Shown: positions 1-7,593, counted from the first letter of the stretch. The stretch is 27,595 nt of DNA from Lachnospiraceae bacterium (GCA_900770225.1 CAAGJU010000100.1:1-27595), one strand, 5' to 3'. The notes: generated by a model from the letters alone, not told the origin. A program made the numbers and translations.

Positions 1-155
1 CGAGCTTACAAGCTGACCGCTCTCGCTTGTCCTCGGCGTAGCGGTGGTAAGCTCATCCTTCGGCTTCGCCTCGGATTCGCCAACCACCGACGCCTGCGGA
101 GGTCTCGGCTAGGTAGTCTCCATGTGTTCCGTGGCTTTGGCAGTGTCTGAACTAT
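1..155. repeat. Dispersed hairpin-forming repeat, left copy
   Basis: Positions 19-149 match the reverse complement of 27458-27588 without gaps; I count 8 mismatches in 131, mostly in the last 25 bases. The core can fold: GCGTAGCGGTGGT (36-48) pairs with ACCACCGACGC (83-93) around a two-base bulge. Nested inside are ATCC (55-58)/GGAT (73-76) and GGC/GCC around TTC (62-70). No reading frame was recognised in it. A degenerate partial copy lies at 23372-23420 and a short fragment at 5713-5730. Confidence 0.8.
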
Positions 156-167
156 AACAGTTCGTGC

Positions 168-196
168 TTTATTTATTTGAGCTTTTGAAATATAAT
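168..196 (+). promoter_or_regulatory. Candidate promoter for the AAA ATPase gene
   Basis: A perfect -10 hexamer TATAAT (191-196) sits 17 bases after a weak -35 TTTATT (168-173). This would give a leader of about 170 bases before the gene at 377. A second TATAAT at 260-265 has no good -35 partner, so the true start site is uncertain. Confidence 0.35.
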
Positions 197-376
197 GTAC
201 GTGATTTTTTATGCTTATGATCCGTGGATCGGGGAAAAGGGGTTCCTGTCGCGGGGAGGTATAATGGATGAGTTATGGCGGAAGCGGGGAGCTTGCGCGG
301 ATGCATGTGATGCACGCATGTGAGCGTGTATTTATTTGGGGAGTATAAATTGCGGTAATAAGCGGGAGGAAACACG

Positions 377-3300
377 ATGGACAGAGAGGAATACCGTGAG
401 AAGCTGGATCAGCTGACAGACGCGGTCAGTGACAGGGATTATACCAGAGCCTTGAACATCGCGGATGAGATCGACTGGCGGCGGGTAAAGAGCCTGAACA
501 CGCTGAATATGGTAGCCGATATCTACGAGATGAACAGGGAATATGAGTCGGAAAAGAAGATTCTGCTCCTGGCCTATGAGAAAGCTTCGATCGGAAGGAG
601 TATTCTGTACCGTCTCGTTGAGGTGTGTCTGAAACTGAATCAGATCGGCGAAGCGGAAAAGTATTTCAAAGAATATTCAAAGACGGCAAAAAATGACAGC
701 TCCCGCTGTGTTCTCCAGTATAAGCTTTATAAGGCGACGAAGGCACCGCTCGAGGCGCAGATCGATGTGCTTGAGGAATACCGGGATAAGGAGTACACGG
801 AGCGATGGGCGTATGAGCTCGCGACGCTGTATGCCAAAGCCGGTGACAAGAAGCGGTGCGTGGACACCTGTGATGATCTGATCCTCTGGTTCGGGGATGG
901 TAAATATGTTCTGAAAGCTATGCGGTTGAAGATGCGTTATGCGCAGCTGACCCCGTCTCAGGAAAAAAGCTACAGGCGCATGATGGACATGGGCGGATAT
1001 GATTCAGCACCCCGTGAAATCGACCGGGTGGAGGCTGACGCAGAGGACCGCGCAGGGGCGAGACTGTATCATGAGGCCGGTCTGACGTCCTCCGGCAGGG
1101 AAAAAACTGCACCTCATGTTGTGGCGTCTGCGGGACAGAGACCGGATGAGGAGAAGACATCGGCTCAGGTGAAAACCCCGGTTCAGGGCAGGACCCCGGT
1201 TCAGGATAAGAAGTACGGCAACAGAGCGGCAGATGCCGGCAATACAGCTGACATGACCGCTGAAGATACGGATGAAGATACAGCTGAGAATTCATCAGCA
1301 GCTGATGATTTTTCCGACGACGTGGACAGACAGCCGGATAGCAGTGATACGGACACAACAGAAGTATCGACGGACAGCATATCAGCCGGAAATGAACATG
1401 CTGCGGCAAAATCATCCGGTGGTTTCCGGAACCGTGTTGTCAGGACAATCAGTGATATCATCGGGGCGGGCAGTGATGACCGCGATGATATGTTTGGCGA
1501 TATCGATGCCGAATACAGGAGCGTTGATGACGAAGAGCCAGAAGAACAGACGGAGACAGAAGGGACGGAACAGGGTCTTCATCTCCGTCAACTGAAAGAT
1601 GATCTGCACGATCATACGAAAACGCCTGACACCGAAGCTGAGGACAGCGACGGCGGGGAGACCGATGCGGACAGGACAAAGGTCTTCCGGCGGAACAGCG
1701 TTCAGGTTCAGCGGGATGGCTCTCTTGATCTCAGCGCTTTTCTGAGTGATTCGGCAAAGGAAATGGCTTCCGATATCAGTAAGGACGAGGTCGATGAGGA
1801 GCCACTGCCTTCAGCGGACAGTTCGGCGGAAACCGGTGCTACGGTTTCGAACGCGGATGCTGCTGCAGCTTCAGGGGATGAGGCGGATGCCGGTGTGGCT
1901 TCGGCAGCGGATGAAACGGAAGAAGCAGATGCCGCTGCAGCATCAGCGGATGAGGCGGATGCCGGTGTGGCTTCGGCAGCGGATGAGATGGCGAAAGCAG
2001 ATGCCGCTGCAGCTTCAGCAGATGATGCTTCTGAGGCCGATGAGACCGCGGAAGCAGATGGCACTGCGGCTTTAGCAGCGGATGATACGGCGGAAGCAGA
2101 TACTGCTGCAACTTCAGCAGATGATGCTTCGGAGGCCGATGAGACCGCAGAACCAGAGAATGCGACGGAGATGACAGATATGAGAGAAACAGGAGAAGCA
2201 GCAGATATGACAGAGACGAATGCCGATACAGCTGTGAAGGCGGACGGAGCAGTGGAGATCTCTGCTGATTCATCTGCCGCAGGCAATGGACCGGTTGTCG
2301 CGAAGTCGGCAGCGGATGCCCTGCAGGGACTGAAGGAAGGCGTAGAAGCGGAAAAGGCGCAGGCCGAGAAGGAAGAAGCTGTCAGAGCTGCCGCATCGGA
2401 TGATGACACCGATATGAAGGTAGTTCCTGACAAACCGAAGAAAAAACCTCATTATATCGAAGAGCTGGAAGTTCCGGATCCGGAGCCTTCGCCGGAGGAA
2501 AAGAAACATCATACACATACCATTTCGCTTGACACCATCGGTGAGAATACCGTTCCGATCTCCATTGACAAGATCCTGAGTGAGGAGACACCGGAAGAGC
2601 GCAGAATCCGTATCCTGAACAAGGCAAAACCGACCAGAATGAGCGAGGAGCAGCGGAAGATATTCACGTATTTTGCCCGTGTTCCCGGTATGGACGGCCA
2701 GATCCTTGAGGCTGTGAACAGCGTATATACCCATGCAGGGGAGAAAACTTCCATGCACGGCAATATTGCCATCATGGGAGCGCGCGGATGCGGCAAGTCC
2801 AGGCTGGCGCATGGGCTGATCGTTGCCATGTGCCGTGATCTGGGACTGGAAGCCTGCAAGATGGCGCGTATCAACGGCAAGACACTGAATAAAAAAGATG
2901 CGGCCAAGGTGATTTCCGTCATGGCCGGCGGTTTCCTGATCATTGAGGATATTTCCAATGTCACGGAAGCTACGCTGAAGACACTTAATCAGGCAATGGA
3001 ATTCCGTACGGACCGCCTCGTTGTCATCATCGAAGATGAGAAGACAAGAATGCGCGCTTTTCTGAAGTCGCATCCGCAGTTTGCCGCCAAATTTGACAAG
3101 GTAATTTCCGTTCCGGTATTCACGAATGATGAGCTTGTGACGTTTGCACGTACCTATGCTACCGAGAACGGCTGCAAAATCGATGATCTCGCGATTCTCG
3201 CGCTGTACACGATCATCGGAAATATGCAGTCAGAGGAAGAGCCTGCCACGATCTCGGATGTCAAGGAGATCATTGACGGCGCTATCCTTCACGCGACGAA

Positions 3301-3388
3301 GGGACGCCGCAGACATGGCAGCTATGATGCAGAGAAGACAGGCAAGTGGATCATCATCCATGAAAAAGATCTGACTGCTAACGGTTAA
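377..3388 (+). CDS. TPR / acidic-repeat / AAA ATPase protein of unknown function
   Basis: This 1003-residue cytoplasmic protein has three parts and I cannot assign a known function. Residues 1 to about 215 are helical and TPR-like. Residues about 215-700 are low-complexity and strongly acidic, rich in Ala, Asp, Glu, Thr and Ser, with an in-frame tandem repeat at residues about 493-592. Residues about 770-1000 form an AAA-type ATPase domain: Walker A is GARGCGKS (801-808) and Walker B is FLIIED (853-858). No signal peptide or membrane segment is visible. The ATG at 377 has a good ribosome binding site (GGGAGGA, 364-370). The ATPase part recalls CbxX/SpoVK-like AAA modules, but that is a loose resemblance. 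It lies upstream of rsmA in the same direction, separated by a hairpin and a structured repeat, so co-transcription is doubtful. The gene itself is certain; the role is open. Confidence 0.85.
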   Translation: MDREEYREKLDQLTDAVSDRDYTRALNIADEIDWRRVKSLNTLNMVADIYEMNREYESEKKILLLAYEKASIGRSILYRLVEVCLKLNQIGEAEKYFKEYSKTAKNDSSRCVLQYKLYKATKAPLEAQIDVLEEYRDKEYTERWAYELATLYAKAGDKKRCVDTCDDLILWFGDGKYVLKAMRLKMRYAQLTPSQEKSYRRMMDMGGYDSAPREIDRVEADAEDRAGARLYHEAGLTSSGREKTAPHVVASAGQRPDEEKTSAQVKTPVQGRTPVQDKKYGNRAADAGNTADMTAEDTDEDTAENSSAADDFSDDVDRQPDSSDTDTTEVSTDSISAGNEHAAAKSSGGFRNRVVRTISDIIGAGSDDRDDMFGDIDAEYRSVDDEEPEEQTETEGTEQGLHLRQLKDDLHDHTKTPDTEAEDSDGGETDADRTKVFRRNSVQVQRDGSLDLSAFLSDSAKEMASDISKDEVDEEPLPSADSSAETGATVSNADAAAASGDEADAGVASAADETEEADAAAASADEADAGVASAADEMAKADAAAASADDASEADETAEADGTAALAADDTAEADTAATSADDASEADETAEPENATEMTDMRETGEAADMTETNADTAVKADGAVEISADSSAAGNGPVVAKSAADALQGLKEGVEAEKAQAEKEEAVRAAASDDDTDMKVVPDKPKKKPHYIEELEVPDPEPSPEEKKHHTHTISLDTIGENTVPISIDKILSEETPEERRIRILNKAKPTRMSEEQRKIFTYFARVPGMDGQILEAVNSVYTHAGEKTSMHGNIAIMGARGCGKSRLAHGLIVAMCRDLGLEACKMARINGKTLNKKDAAKVISVMAGGFLIIEDISNVTEATLKTLNQAMEFRTDRLVVIIEDEKTRMRAFLKSHPQFAAKFDKVISVPVFTNDELVTFARTYATENGCKIDDLAILALYTIIGNMQSEEEPATISDVKEIIDGAILHATKGRRRHGSYDAEKTGKWIIIHEKDLTANG
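1853..2152 (+). repeat. In-frame tandem repeat in the AAA protein linker
   Basis: Units begin with GC(A/G)GAT at 1853, 1925, 1997, 2054 and 2096, and the array ends near 2152. Spacings are 72, 72, 57, 42 and 57 bases, all multiples of three, so the frame is kept. The units encode Ala/Asp/Glu-rich segments starting with (E)ADAAAAS-like motifs. The pattern suggests expansion and contraction by slippage in a disordered linker. Confidence 0.9.
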
Positions 3389-3392
3389 CAGG

Positions 3393-3431
3393 ATGAGGAC
3401 CGTGAGAGCGCGAAGCTCCTGCGGTCCTCAT
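3393..3431 (+). terminator. Hairpin after the AAA ATPase gene
   Basis: ATGAGGACCG (3393-3402) pairs perfectly with CGGTCCTCAT (3422-3431), with an inner GAGC (3406-3409)/GCTC (3415-3418). It begins four bases after the stop codon. The following T-tract is weak (TGCTTTACTG), so termination may be incomplete. Confidence 0.6.
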
Positions 3432-3436
3432 TGCTT

Positions 3437-3619
3437 TACTGTATTAAGCCGTCGACACGCAGGCAGTTTTTGGGCATGCGAAGCATGCACAGAAAACTGT
3501 ATGCGTGATCGACGCAAACATGTATGAGCATGGAGCTTTGCGATGCAAAGCGAGAATGCGAATACATGTGCCGACTGCGGGAATCGCGCAGCGATGGAGC
3601 AGTCGGGCTTAATACAGTA
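3437..3619. repeat. Three-armed palindromic structured element (copy 1)
   Basis: A perfect 14-bp closing stem, TACTGTATTAAGCC (3437-3450) with GGCTTAATACAGTA (3606-3619), encloses three consecutive hairpins. Arm 1 pairs GTCGACACGC (3451-3460) with 3503-3513, CAGTTTT (3464-3470) with AAAACTG (3493-3499), and GCATGC with GCATGC around GAA. Arm 2 pairs ACATGTAT (3518-3525) with ATACATGT (3562-3569), GCAT with ATGC, and GCTTTGC (3535-3541) with GCAAAGC (3545-3551). Arm 3 pairs CCGACTGC (3571-3578) with GCAGTCGG (3599-3606) and TCGC (3584-3587) with GCGA (3591-3594). It has no coding potential. It may be a non-autonomous mobile repeat or a structured RNA. Confidence 0.85.
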
Positions 3620-3648
3620 CTATGGCATCAATTTTGATATGGGTTTAC

Positions 3649-3713
3649 TGCGAATACATTTGCCGATTGCGGGAATTGCGCAGCAATGGAGCAGTCGGGC
3701 TTAATACAGTACT
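3649..3713. repeat. Partial second copy of the structured element (arm 3 and right closing arm)
   Basis: This repeats 3557-3621 at an offset of 92 bases with four differences in 65. Arm 3 is preserved: C3585-G3593 in copy 1 has become T3677-A3685, a compensatory pair change, and C3575 has become T3667, which still allows a wobble pair with G3694. The left closing arm and arms 1 and 2 are missing. Confidence 0.85.
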
Positions 3714-3786
3714 GTTGTATCTTGTATGATAAAGATGTTTACTGTATGACACAGCTCTGCGCGTTCATACAATTGGGTGAAAAATA

Positions 3787-4680
3787 ATGGAAAAGAAAAC
3801 AGCGCCGTGGCTGGCGGAACCTGCCCGCACGATTGAGATCCTTCAGAAGTATAATTTCCGTTTTCAGAAAAAATACGGACAGAATTTCCTCATTGACCCG
3901 CATGTGCTGGATCGGATCATATCTGCTTCGGGTGTTTCAGAAGACGATACTGTCCTGGAAATCGGCCCCGGCATAGGTACGCTGACACAGTATCTGGCGT
4001 ATGCCGCCCGCCGTGTATATGCCGTGGAAATTGACCGGAATCTGATTCCGATCCTGACGGGGGATACGCTGAAGGACTGGGATAATGTGACGGTAATCAA
4101 CGGGGATATTATGGATATGGATCTGCCGGCGTTTGTCCGTGAGCATAACGAAGGAAAACCGGTCCGTGTCGTGGCCAATCTTCCCTACTACATCACGACA
4201 CCGATCCTGATGAAAATTCTGGAATCGGGGATGCCATGTCTCTCCATCACGGTGATGGTGCAGGCTGAGGTTGCCGACCGCATGCGTGCGGAGCCGGGAT
4301 CAAAGAACTACGGCGCCCTGTCACTCGCTGTCAGGTACTATTCGGTACCGGAGATCGGTGCGCAGGTGCCGCCCAACTGTTTTATGCCGCGCCCGAAGGT
4401 CGGCAGTACCGTGATCAGTCTTCGCGTGCGCAGACCGGAGGACCGCGTCCGGACAGCGGATGAAGCCATGCTCTTCCGTGTGATACGGGCTTCCTTCGCC
4501 CAGCGCAGAAAAACGCTGTATAACGGACTCCGCAACAGTGAAGAACTGCAGTGTCCCCAGGAGCTGGCAGCAGAGGCAATCCGTGAGGCCGGACTTCCTG
4601 AGAACGTGCGCGGGGAAGAGCTTTCCCTTGAAGATTTCGCGCGTGTTGCGGATATCCTTTATGCAAGGCAGAACGTGTGA
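3787..4680 (+). CDS. rsmA: 16S rRNA (adenine1518/1519-N6) dimethyltransferase
   Basis: RsmA (KsgA) uses S-adenosylmethionine to dimethylate two adjacent adenosines in the 3' terminal helix 45 of 16S rRNA, a late step in 30S assembly. The 297-residue product is of usual length. It shows the family's N-terminal KKYGQNFLID stretch (about residues 28-37), the SAM-binding loop EIGPGIGTL (about 58-66) and the catalytic NLPYY motif (N131). A C-terminal RNA-binding domain follows, containing SFAQRRKTL. The ATG at 3787 has only a weak upstream GGGTGA. The gene lies between a structured repeat and a strong terminator, so it may form a single-gene transcript. Ribonuclease M5 (rnmV), often the upstream neighbour in Firmicutes, is not present in this window. 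Confidence 0.97.
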   Translation: MEKKTAPWLAEPARTIEILQKYNFRFQKKYGQNFLIDPHVLDRIISASGVSEDDTVLEIGPGIGTLTQYLAYAARRVYAVEIDRNLIPILTGDTLKDWDNVTVINGDIMDMDLPAFVREHNEGKPVRVVANLPYYITTPILMKILESGMPCLSITVMVQAEVADRMRAEPGSKNYGALSLAVRYYSVPEIGAQVPPNCFMPRPKVGSTVISLRVRRPEDRVRTADEAMLFRVIRASFAQRRKTLYNGLRNSEELQCPQELAAEAIREAGLPENVRGEELSLEDFARVADILYARQNV

Positions 4681-4793
4681 AAACAGATATCTGGCATGGA
4701 TTTTCAGTACGGGAAGTTTATGATATAGGGCAGAAGACGTAAACACATGATTTTCTGCATGCATTTTTGAGCATAATGATAGCTTTGCATATG

Positions 4794-4830
4794 CAGACCT
4801 GACGGCTCTTCGCCGGCAGGTCTGTGTTTT
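4794..4830 (+). terminator. Rho-independent terminator after rsmA
   Basis: CAGACCTG (4794-4801) pairs with CAGGTCTG (4817-4824), with an inner GGC/GCC, followed by TGTTTTTAT. It lies 113 bases after the rsmA stop codon. The stretch from 4831 to about 5000 holds no gene I can support. Confidence 0.85.
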
Positions 4831-5007
4831 TATAAAGGGATAAATCAGCGGAGCGAGATTTCTTTTGCGCAGCGGGAAATGGCCGGTGTGCGATACACAT
4901 TTCGGATACGAAGGACATAATTTGTACAATATGTATATATATTCGAATGATAGTAAACAAAATGACGAAACAAAAAGTGAATACCGTGTGAAAAGTTTGT
5001 AAAAAGC

Positions 5008-5057
5008 TGTATTTAACGCTGGAAATGTACTATAATTATATCTGACATTTTTGTCAG
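5008..5057 (+). promoter_or_regulatory. Candidate promoter and start-site hairpin for rubrerythrin
   Basis: TATAAT (5031-5036) has a poor -35, TGTATT (5008-5013), at 17 bases. Immediately downstream, where transcription would begin, CTGACA (5042-5047) and TGTCAG (5052-5057) form a perfect inverted repeat around TTTT. This could be an operator or a 5' stem that stabilises the mRNA. Confidence 0.45.
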
Positions 5058-5121
5058 GCACAATATATCACAGTGAATTGCCAGAGCGGAAATGCGATGG
5101 CAGAAAGGCGGGATTTTTATT

Positions 5122-5700
5122 ATGGCTAAGTACAAATGCACAGTCTGCGGTCACATTTATGATGAGGATGTAGAAGGCGTAAAGTTTGAGGATCTTCCGG
5201 ATACCTGGACCTGCCCTACATGCCATCAGCCGAAGTCCAAATTTGTTAAACTTGAGGAAGGCGGAGCAAAGGTATGGGCTTCCGAGCACAAGATCGGTAT
5301 CGGATCTGATGTTCCGGCAGATATCAAAGAGGGACTGCAGGCTAACTTCACCGGCGAGTGCACAGAGGTCGGCATGTATATGGCAATGGCACGCGTAGCT
5401 TATCGTGAGGGATATCCGGAAATCGGTATGTATTATGAGAAGGCTGCTTCTGAGGAAGCTATCCATGCCGCTAAGTTCGCAGAGATGCTCGGCGAGGTTG
5501 TAACGGATTCCACAAAGAAGAATCTGCAGCTCCGCGTTGAGGCTGAGTACGGTGCAACAGAGGGCAAGACCGAGCTGGCTAAGAGAGCTAAACAGGAGAA
5601 TCTGGATGCCATTCATGATGCCGTTCATGAGGCTGCCCGTGATGAGGCAAGACATGGCAAGGCATTTGAAGGCCTGCTGAAGAGATATTTCAACGAATAA
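5122..5700 (+). CDS. Reverse rubrerythrin (rubredoxin-ferritin-like diiron peroxidase)
   Basis: Rubrerythrins reduce hydrogen peroxide in the cytoplasm of anaerobes, with electrons passing through a rubredoxin iron centre to a diiron site. Here the rubredoxin domain comes first: its iron ligands are C6, C9, C31 and C34 (CTVCG and CPTCH). The ferritin-like domain follows, with ExxH-type ligand motifs in EEAIHAA and EARHGKAF. That order defines the reverse rubrerythrins of clostridia, and 192 residues is typical. I chose the ATG at 5122 because the product then starts MAKYKC, as in homologues, with an upstream AAAGGCGGG. An in-frame ATG at 5092 would add ten residues. It is flanked by a terminator and a convergent nrdG, so it is probably transcribed alone. 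Confidence 0.95.
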   Translation: MAKYKCTVCGHIYDEDVEGVKFEDLPDTWTCPTCHQPKSKFVKLEEGGAKVWASEHKIGIGSDVPADIKEGLQANFTGECTEVGMYMAMARVAYREGYPEIGMYYEKAASEEAIHAAKFAEMLGEVVTDSTKKNLQLRVEAEYGATEGKTELAKRAKQENLDAIHDAVHEAARDEARHGKAFEGLLKRYFNE

Positions 5701-5712
5701 TATTTAATCGCT

Positions 5713-5730
5713 AACCACCGGCGTCTGCGG
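5713..5730. repeat. Fragment of the window-end repeat
   Basis: 16 of 18 bases match positions 82-99 of the left-end repeat (AACCACCG-x-CG-x-CTGCGG). It is short, so it may be a remnant or chance. Confidence 0.35.
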
Positions 5731-5778
5731 GTTGGAGGCATCTGTATCTCTGGAAAGTTTAAAAGTACGTGAACAGCA

Positions 5779-5817
5779 AAGTCCCGTGTTCTGTGTTTGC
5801 TGCAGAGCACGGGACTT
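5779..5817. terminator. Hairpin after rubrerythrin
   Basis: AAGTCCCGTG (5779-5788) pairs perfectly with CACGGGACTT (5808-5817), followed by ATTCTAT. It is the best terminator for the rubrerythrin gene, 79 bases after its stop. A second imperfect hairpin lies at 5837-5849/5855-5867 around CGAAA. Confidence 0.7.
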
Positions 5818-5880
5818 ATTCTATACGAACAGAGAACCGCATCCGATCACGAAATGATCAGGTGCGGCGAACGTCGCGAT

Positions 5881-5917
5881 GACGAGATAAAACCCGCAAA
5901 ATATGGTTTATCTCGTC
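5881..5917 (-). terminator. Hairpin at the 3' end of nrdG
   Basis: GACGAGATAAAACC (5881-5894) pairs with GGTTTATCTCGTC (5905-5917) with one bulged A. It begins 13 bases beyond the nrdG stop codon on the - strand. The U-tract is poor. Together with the hairpins at 5779 and 5837 it separates the two convergent genes. Confidence 0.55.
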
Positions 5918-5929
5918 TGCAGGAATATT

Positions 5930-6496
5930 TTACATGGATGTCCGCGTGGAGATGTTTACGTTGTCGAAGTGTTTGATCTCGTGATCCGGTTTGCGATCCT
6001 TCGGCGGTTCGTAGCCGTGCAGGCCGATCAGCCGCTGGTTGGAGCTGCCGCGGAAGGTCAGGTTCACATCTTTCAGTGCTTCTACGAATTCGCCGTCCAC
6101 GAGGCAGTCTGTGCAGGCGAGCATTTCATCGGTGTACGGCGTGTATACTTTTCCGCCGGGAACCAGATCCACATCATAGGTGTAGCCTGTATAGCACCAG
6201 ATATCCTTTTTCGGATAGGTGCTGCGGATTCTCTTCAGGAGACCGGCGAGATCTGCCTGATTTTCGGGCTCAAACGGTTCGCCGCCGAGGAGAGTAAAGC
6301 CCTGAATATAGTCGGGCTTCAGTGCTTCGATAATCTGATCGGCGATGCTGTCGTCAAAGGGCTCACCGTAATTGAAGTCCCATGTCATGGCGTTGAAACA
6401 GCCCTTGCAGTGATGGCGGCACCCTGATACGAAGAGACTTACACGGACGCCCGGCCCGTCGGCAATATCAAATTCCTTGATGTTCGCGTAATTCAT
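5930..6496 (-). CDS. nrdG: Anaerobic ribonucleoside-triphosphate reductase activating protein
   Basis: NrdG is a radical SAM enzyme that installs the glycyl radical on NrdD, enabling dNTP synthesis without oxygen. The [4Fe-4S] motif is C26-RHH-C30-KG-C33, in the usual CxxxCxxC spacing. It follows the conserved IADGPGVR and is followed by TLLGGEPFEPEN, the GGE motif that binds SAM. The 188-residue length is normal. I start it at 6496 because MNYANIK matches the family's N-terminus; an in-frame ATG at 6505 would add three residues and has the closer GAAGGG. Its partner nrdD lies about 3 kb away on the opposite strand, separated by phd-doc and proS. In many genomes the two form one operon, so this arrangement implies separate transcription. 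Confidence 0.95.
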   Translation of the reverse strand: MNYANIKEFDIADGPGVRVSLFVSGCRHHCKGCFNAMTWDFNYGEPFDDSIADQIIEALKPDYIQGFTLLGGEPFEPENQADLAGLLKRIRSTYPKKDIWCYTGYTYDVDLVPGGKVYTPYTDEMLACTDCLVDGEFVEALKDVNLTFRGSSNQRLIGLHGYEPPKDRKPDHEIKHFDNVNISTRTSM

Positions 6497-6594
6497 GCCC
6501 TTCATGACTCCCTTCGACTTTTCTCATTTCCGGGGTGCAGATACAAATACAAATACAGAATGCGGCACAACCCGTTTCCATATTTTAGCACATT

Positions 6595-6658
6595 TGCGTG
6601 AGAAAAATACTGCTTACGCATCACCAGCCTGGAAGTCAGGCTGCAGTTCAGAAACTGC
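6595..6658. other. Cluster of small inverted repeats upstream of nrdG
   Basis: Three inverted repeats lie in the 307-base divergent region between nrdG and phd: TGCGTGAG (6595-6602)/CTTACGCA (6613-6620), AGCCTG (6626-6631)/CAGGCT (6637-6642), and GCAGTT (6643-6648)/AACTGC (6653-6658). On the - strand the first lies just upstream of TAAAAT, a possible nrdG -10 without a clear -35. A six-base repeat (ATACAA) occurs near 6541-6556. I see no gene in this region. Confidence 0.45.
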
Positions 6659-6752
6659 CAGAGTCACGACACACGTGGAGAATCCCGGACCGGACATTCT
6701 GGGGACAACGCGTACAGATTCCCCGGCGGGTCAATGCGGACATATATATACC

Positions 6753-6781
6753 TTGAATTAATCCTAGAATTTAACTATACT
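6753..6781 (+). promoter_or_regulatory. Promoter of the phd-doc pair
   Basis: TTGAAT (6753-6758) and TATACT (6776-6781) are spaced by 17 bases. The overlapping CTATACTATAC could form part of an operator for the antitoxin, but no clean palindrome is visible. Confidence 0.7.
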
Positions 6782-6803
6782 ATACAAGTAGGAGGTGCAT
6801 AAC

Positions 6804-7046
6804 ATGATAATTGATACAGATAAAACTGTCTCGATGACAGAAGCCAATCAGAATTTCTCTAAAGTTGCCCGCATGGCTGTAGAATACGGCGATGTTACTA
6901 TCCTGAAGAACAACAAGGTTTTTCTGACCGTTCACTATGAGCCTCAAGAGGAATCACAAAAGGCTGCTTCGGATGAAGACGTACTTGCATCATCAGAAAA
7001 ACTTATGAAGCGGAATAAACATGTTTATGAGGAACTTGCTAAATGA
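6804..7046 (+). CDS. Phd/YefM-family antitoxin
   Basis: This 80-residue protein has the Phd/YefM N-terminal DNA-binding fold, seen in MTEANQNFSKVARMAVEYGDVTILKNNKVFLTV. A charged C-terminal tail (about residues 50-80) would wrap and neutralise the toxin. In the family the antitoxin also represses its own promoter, more strongly with the toxin bound. The ATG at 6804 has an ideal AGGAGG ending nine bases upstream; an in-frame GTG at 6795 overlaps that site and is unlikely. The stop overlaps the start of the Doc gene by four bases (ATGA), so translation is coupled. Base composition is more AT-rich than the flanking genes, in keeping with acquisition by transfer (inference). Confidence 0.92.
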   Translation: MIIDTDKTVSMTEANQNFSKVARMAVEYGDVTILKNNKVFLTVHYEPQEESQKAASDEDVLASSEKLMKRNKHVYEELAK

Positions 7047-7420
7047 AAATGCTGACCAAACAACAGATCCTCTTATTATATTCGCAGATGATCTTACAGT
7101 TTGGAGGATCTGATGGCATTCGAGATGAAGCAATGTTGGATTCTGCAATAAACCAGCCATTCCAGACTTTTGATGACATTGAATTATATCCAACTATTAT
7201 TGATAAAGCAGTCCGCCTCGGGTATGGTTTGATTACCAACCACCCATTTATCGATGGCAACAAACGAATCGGCACACATGCAATGCTGGTTTTATTGGAT
7301 ATCAATGAAATAGAACTCAAATATGACGACGAAGACCTTATAGACCTCATTCTGAAAATTGCTGCAGGAAAAGAAGGTGAACGGGCACTTAATGCCTGGG
7401 TTCGATCACACATACTATAA
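7043..7420 (+). CDS. doc: Doc-type toxin (Fic/Doc family)
   Basis: Doc toxins modify EF-Tu by phosphorylation and stop translation; this is known for phage P1 Doc and inferred here. The core motif is HPFIDGNKR (residues 67-75). It has the catalytic His, and Lys replaces the Gly that AMP-transferring Fic enzymes carry after GN. The product is 125 residues, full length for the family, and starts at the ATG overlapping the antitoxin stop. No terminator is visible before proS, so readthrough is possible. The intact motif suggests an active toxin. Confidence 0.93.
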   Translation: MKMLTKQQILLLYSQMILQFGGSDGIRDEAMLDSAINQPFQTFDDIELYPTIIDKAVRLGYGLITNHPFIDGNKRIGTHAMLVLLDINEIELKYDDEDLIDLILKIAAGKEGERALNAWVRSHIL

Positions 7421-7482
7421 TCTATTTGACTAAAAAATTATTTCAATAACTTCATATGGGTCAACGCAGGTACATTCCCCGA

Positions 7483-7511
7483 TTGACAACGGAAACTTCA
7501 ACGATTAGACT
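7483..7511 (+). promoter_or_regulatory. Candidate promoter for proS
   Basis: A perfect -35 TTGACA (7483-7488) lies 17 bases before TAGACT (7506-7511). A second TTGACA at 7553-7558 has no good -10. No T-box leader was recognised, although such leaders control many aminoacyl-tRNA synthetases in Firmicutes. Confidence 0.5.
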
Positions 7512-7593
7512 TGAGAATGCATGCGTGTGAGAACATGTGAATGCATGTGGATTGACAGACTGCCGTTTCCAGGCGGGAGATAAGGAGTTCAAT

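Noticed and set aside
169..375. A 68-codon open frame on the - strand upstream of the AAA gene
   Set aside because: It covers the promoter region, has no recognisable motif and no convincing ribosome binding site.
1708..2433. A 241-codon Ser/Ala-rich open frame antisense to the AAA gene repeat
   Set aside because: It is the complement of the Ala/Asp/Glu-rich tandem repeat and its composition is explained entirely by that.
6495..6761. An 88-codon + strand frame between nrdG and phd
   Set aside because: It overlaps the nrdG start and several inverted repeats, has no ribosome binding site and no motif.
7421..7593. T-box leader upstream of proS
   Set aside because: No T-box sequence, specifier stem or antiterminator could be recognised in the 173 bases.
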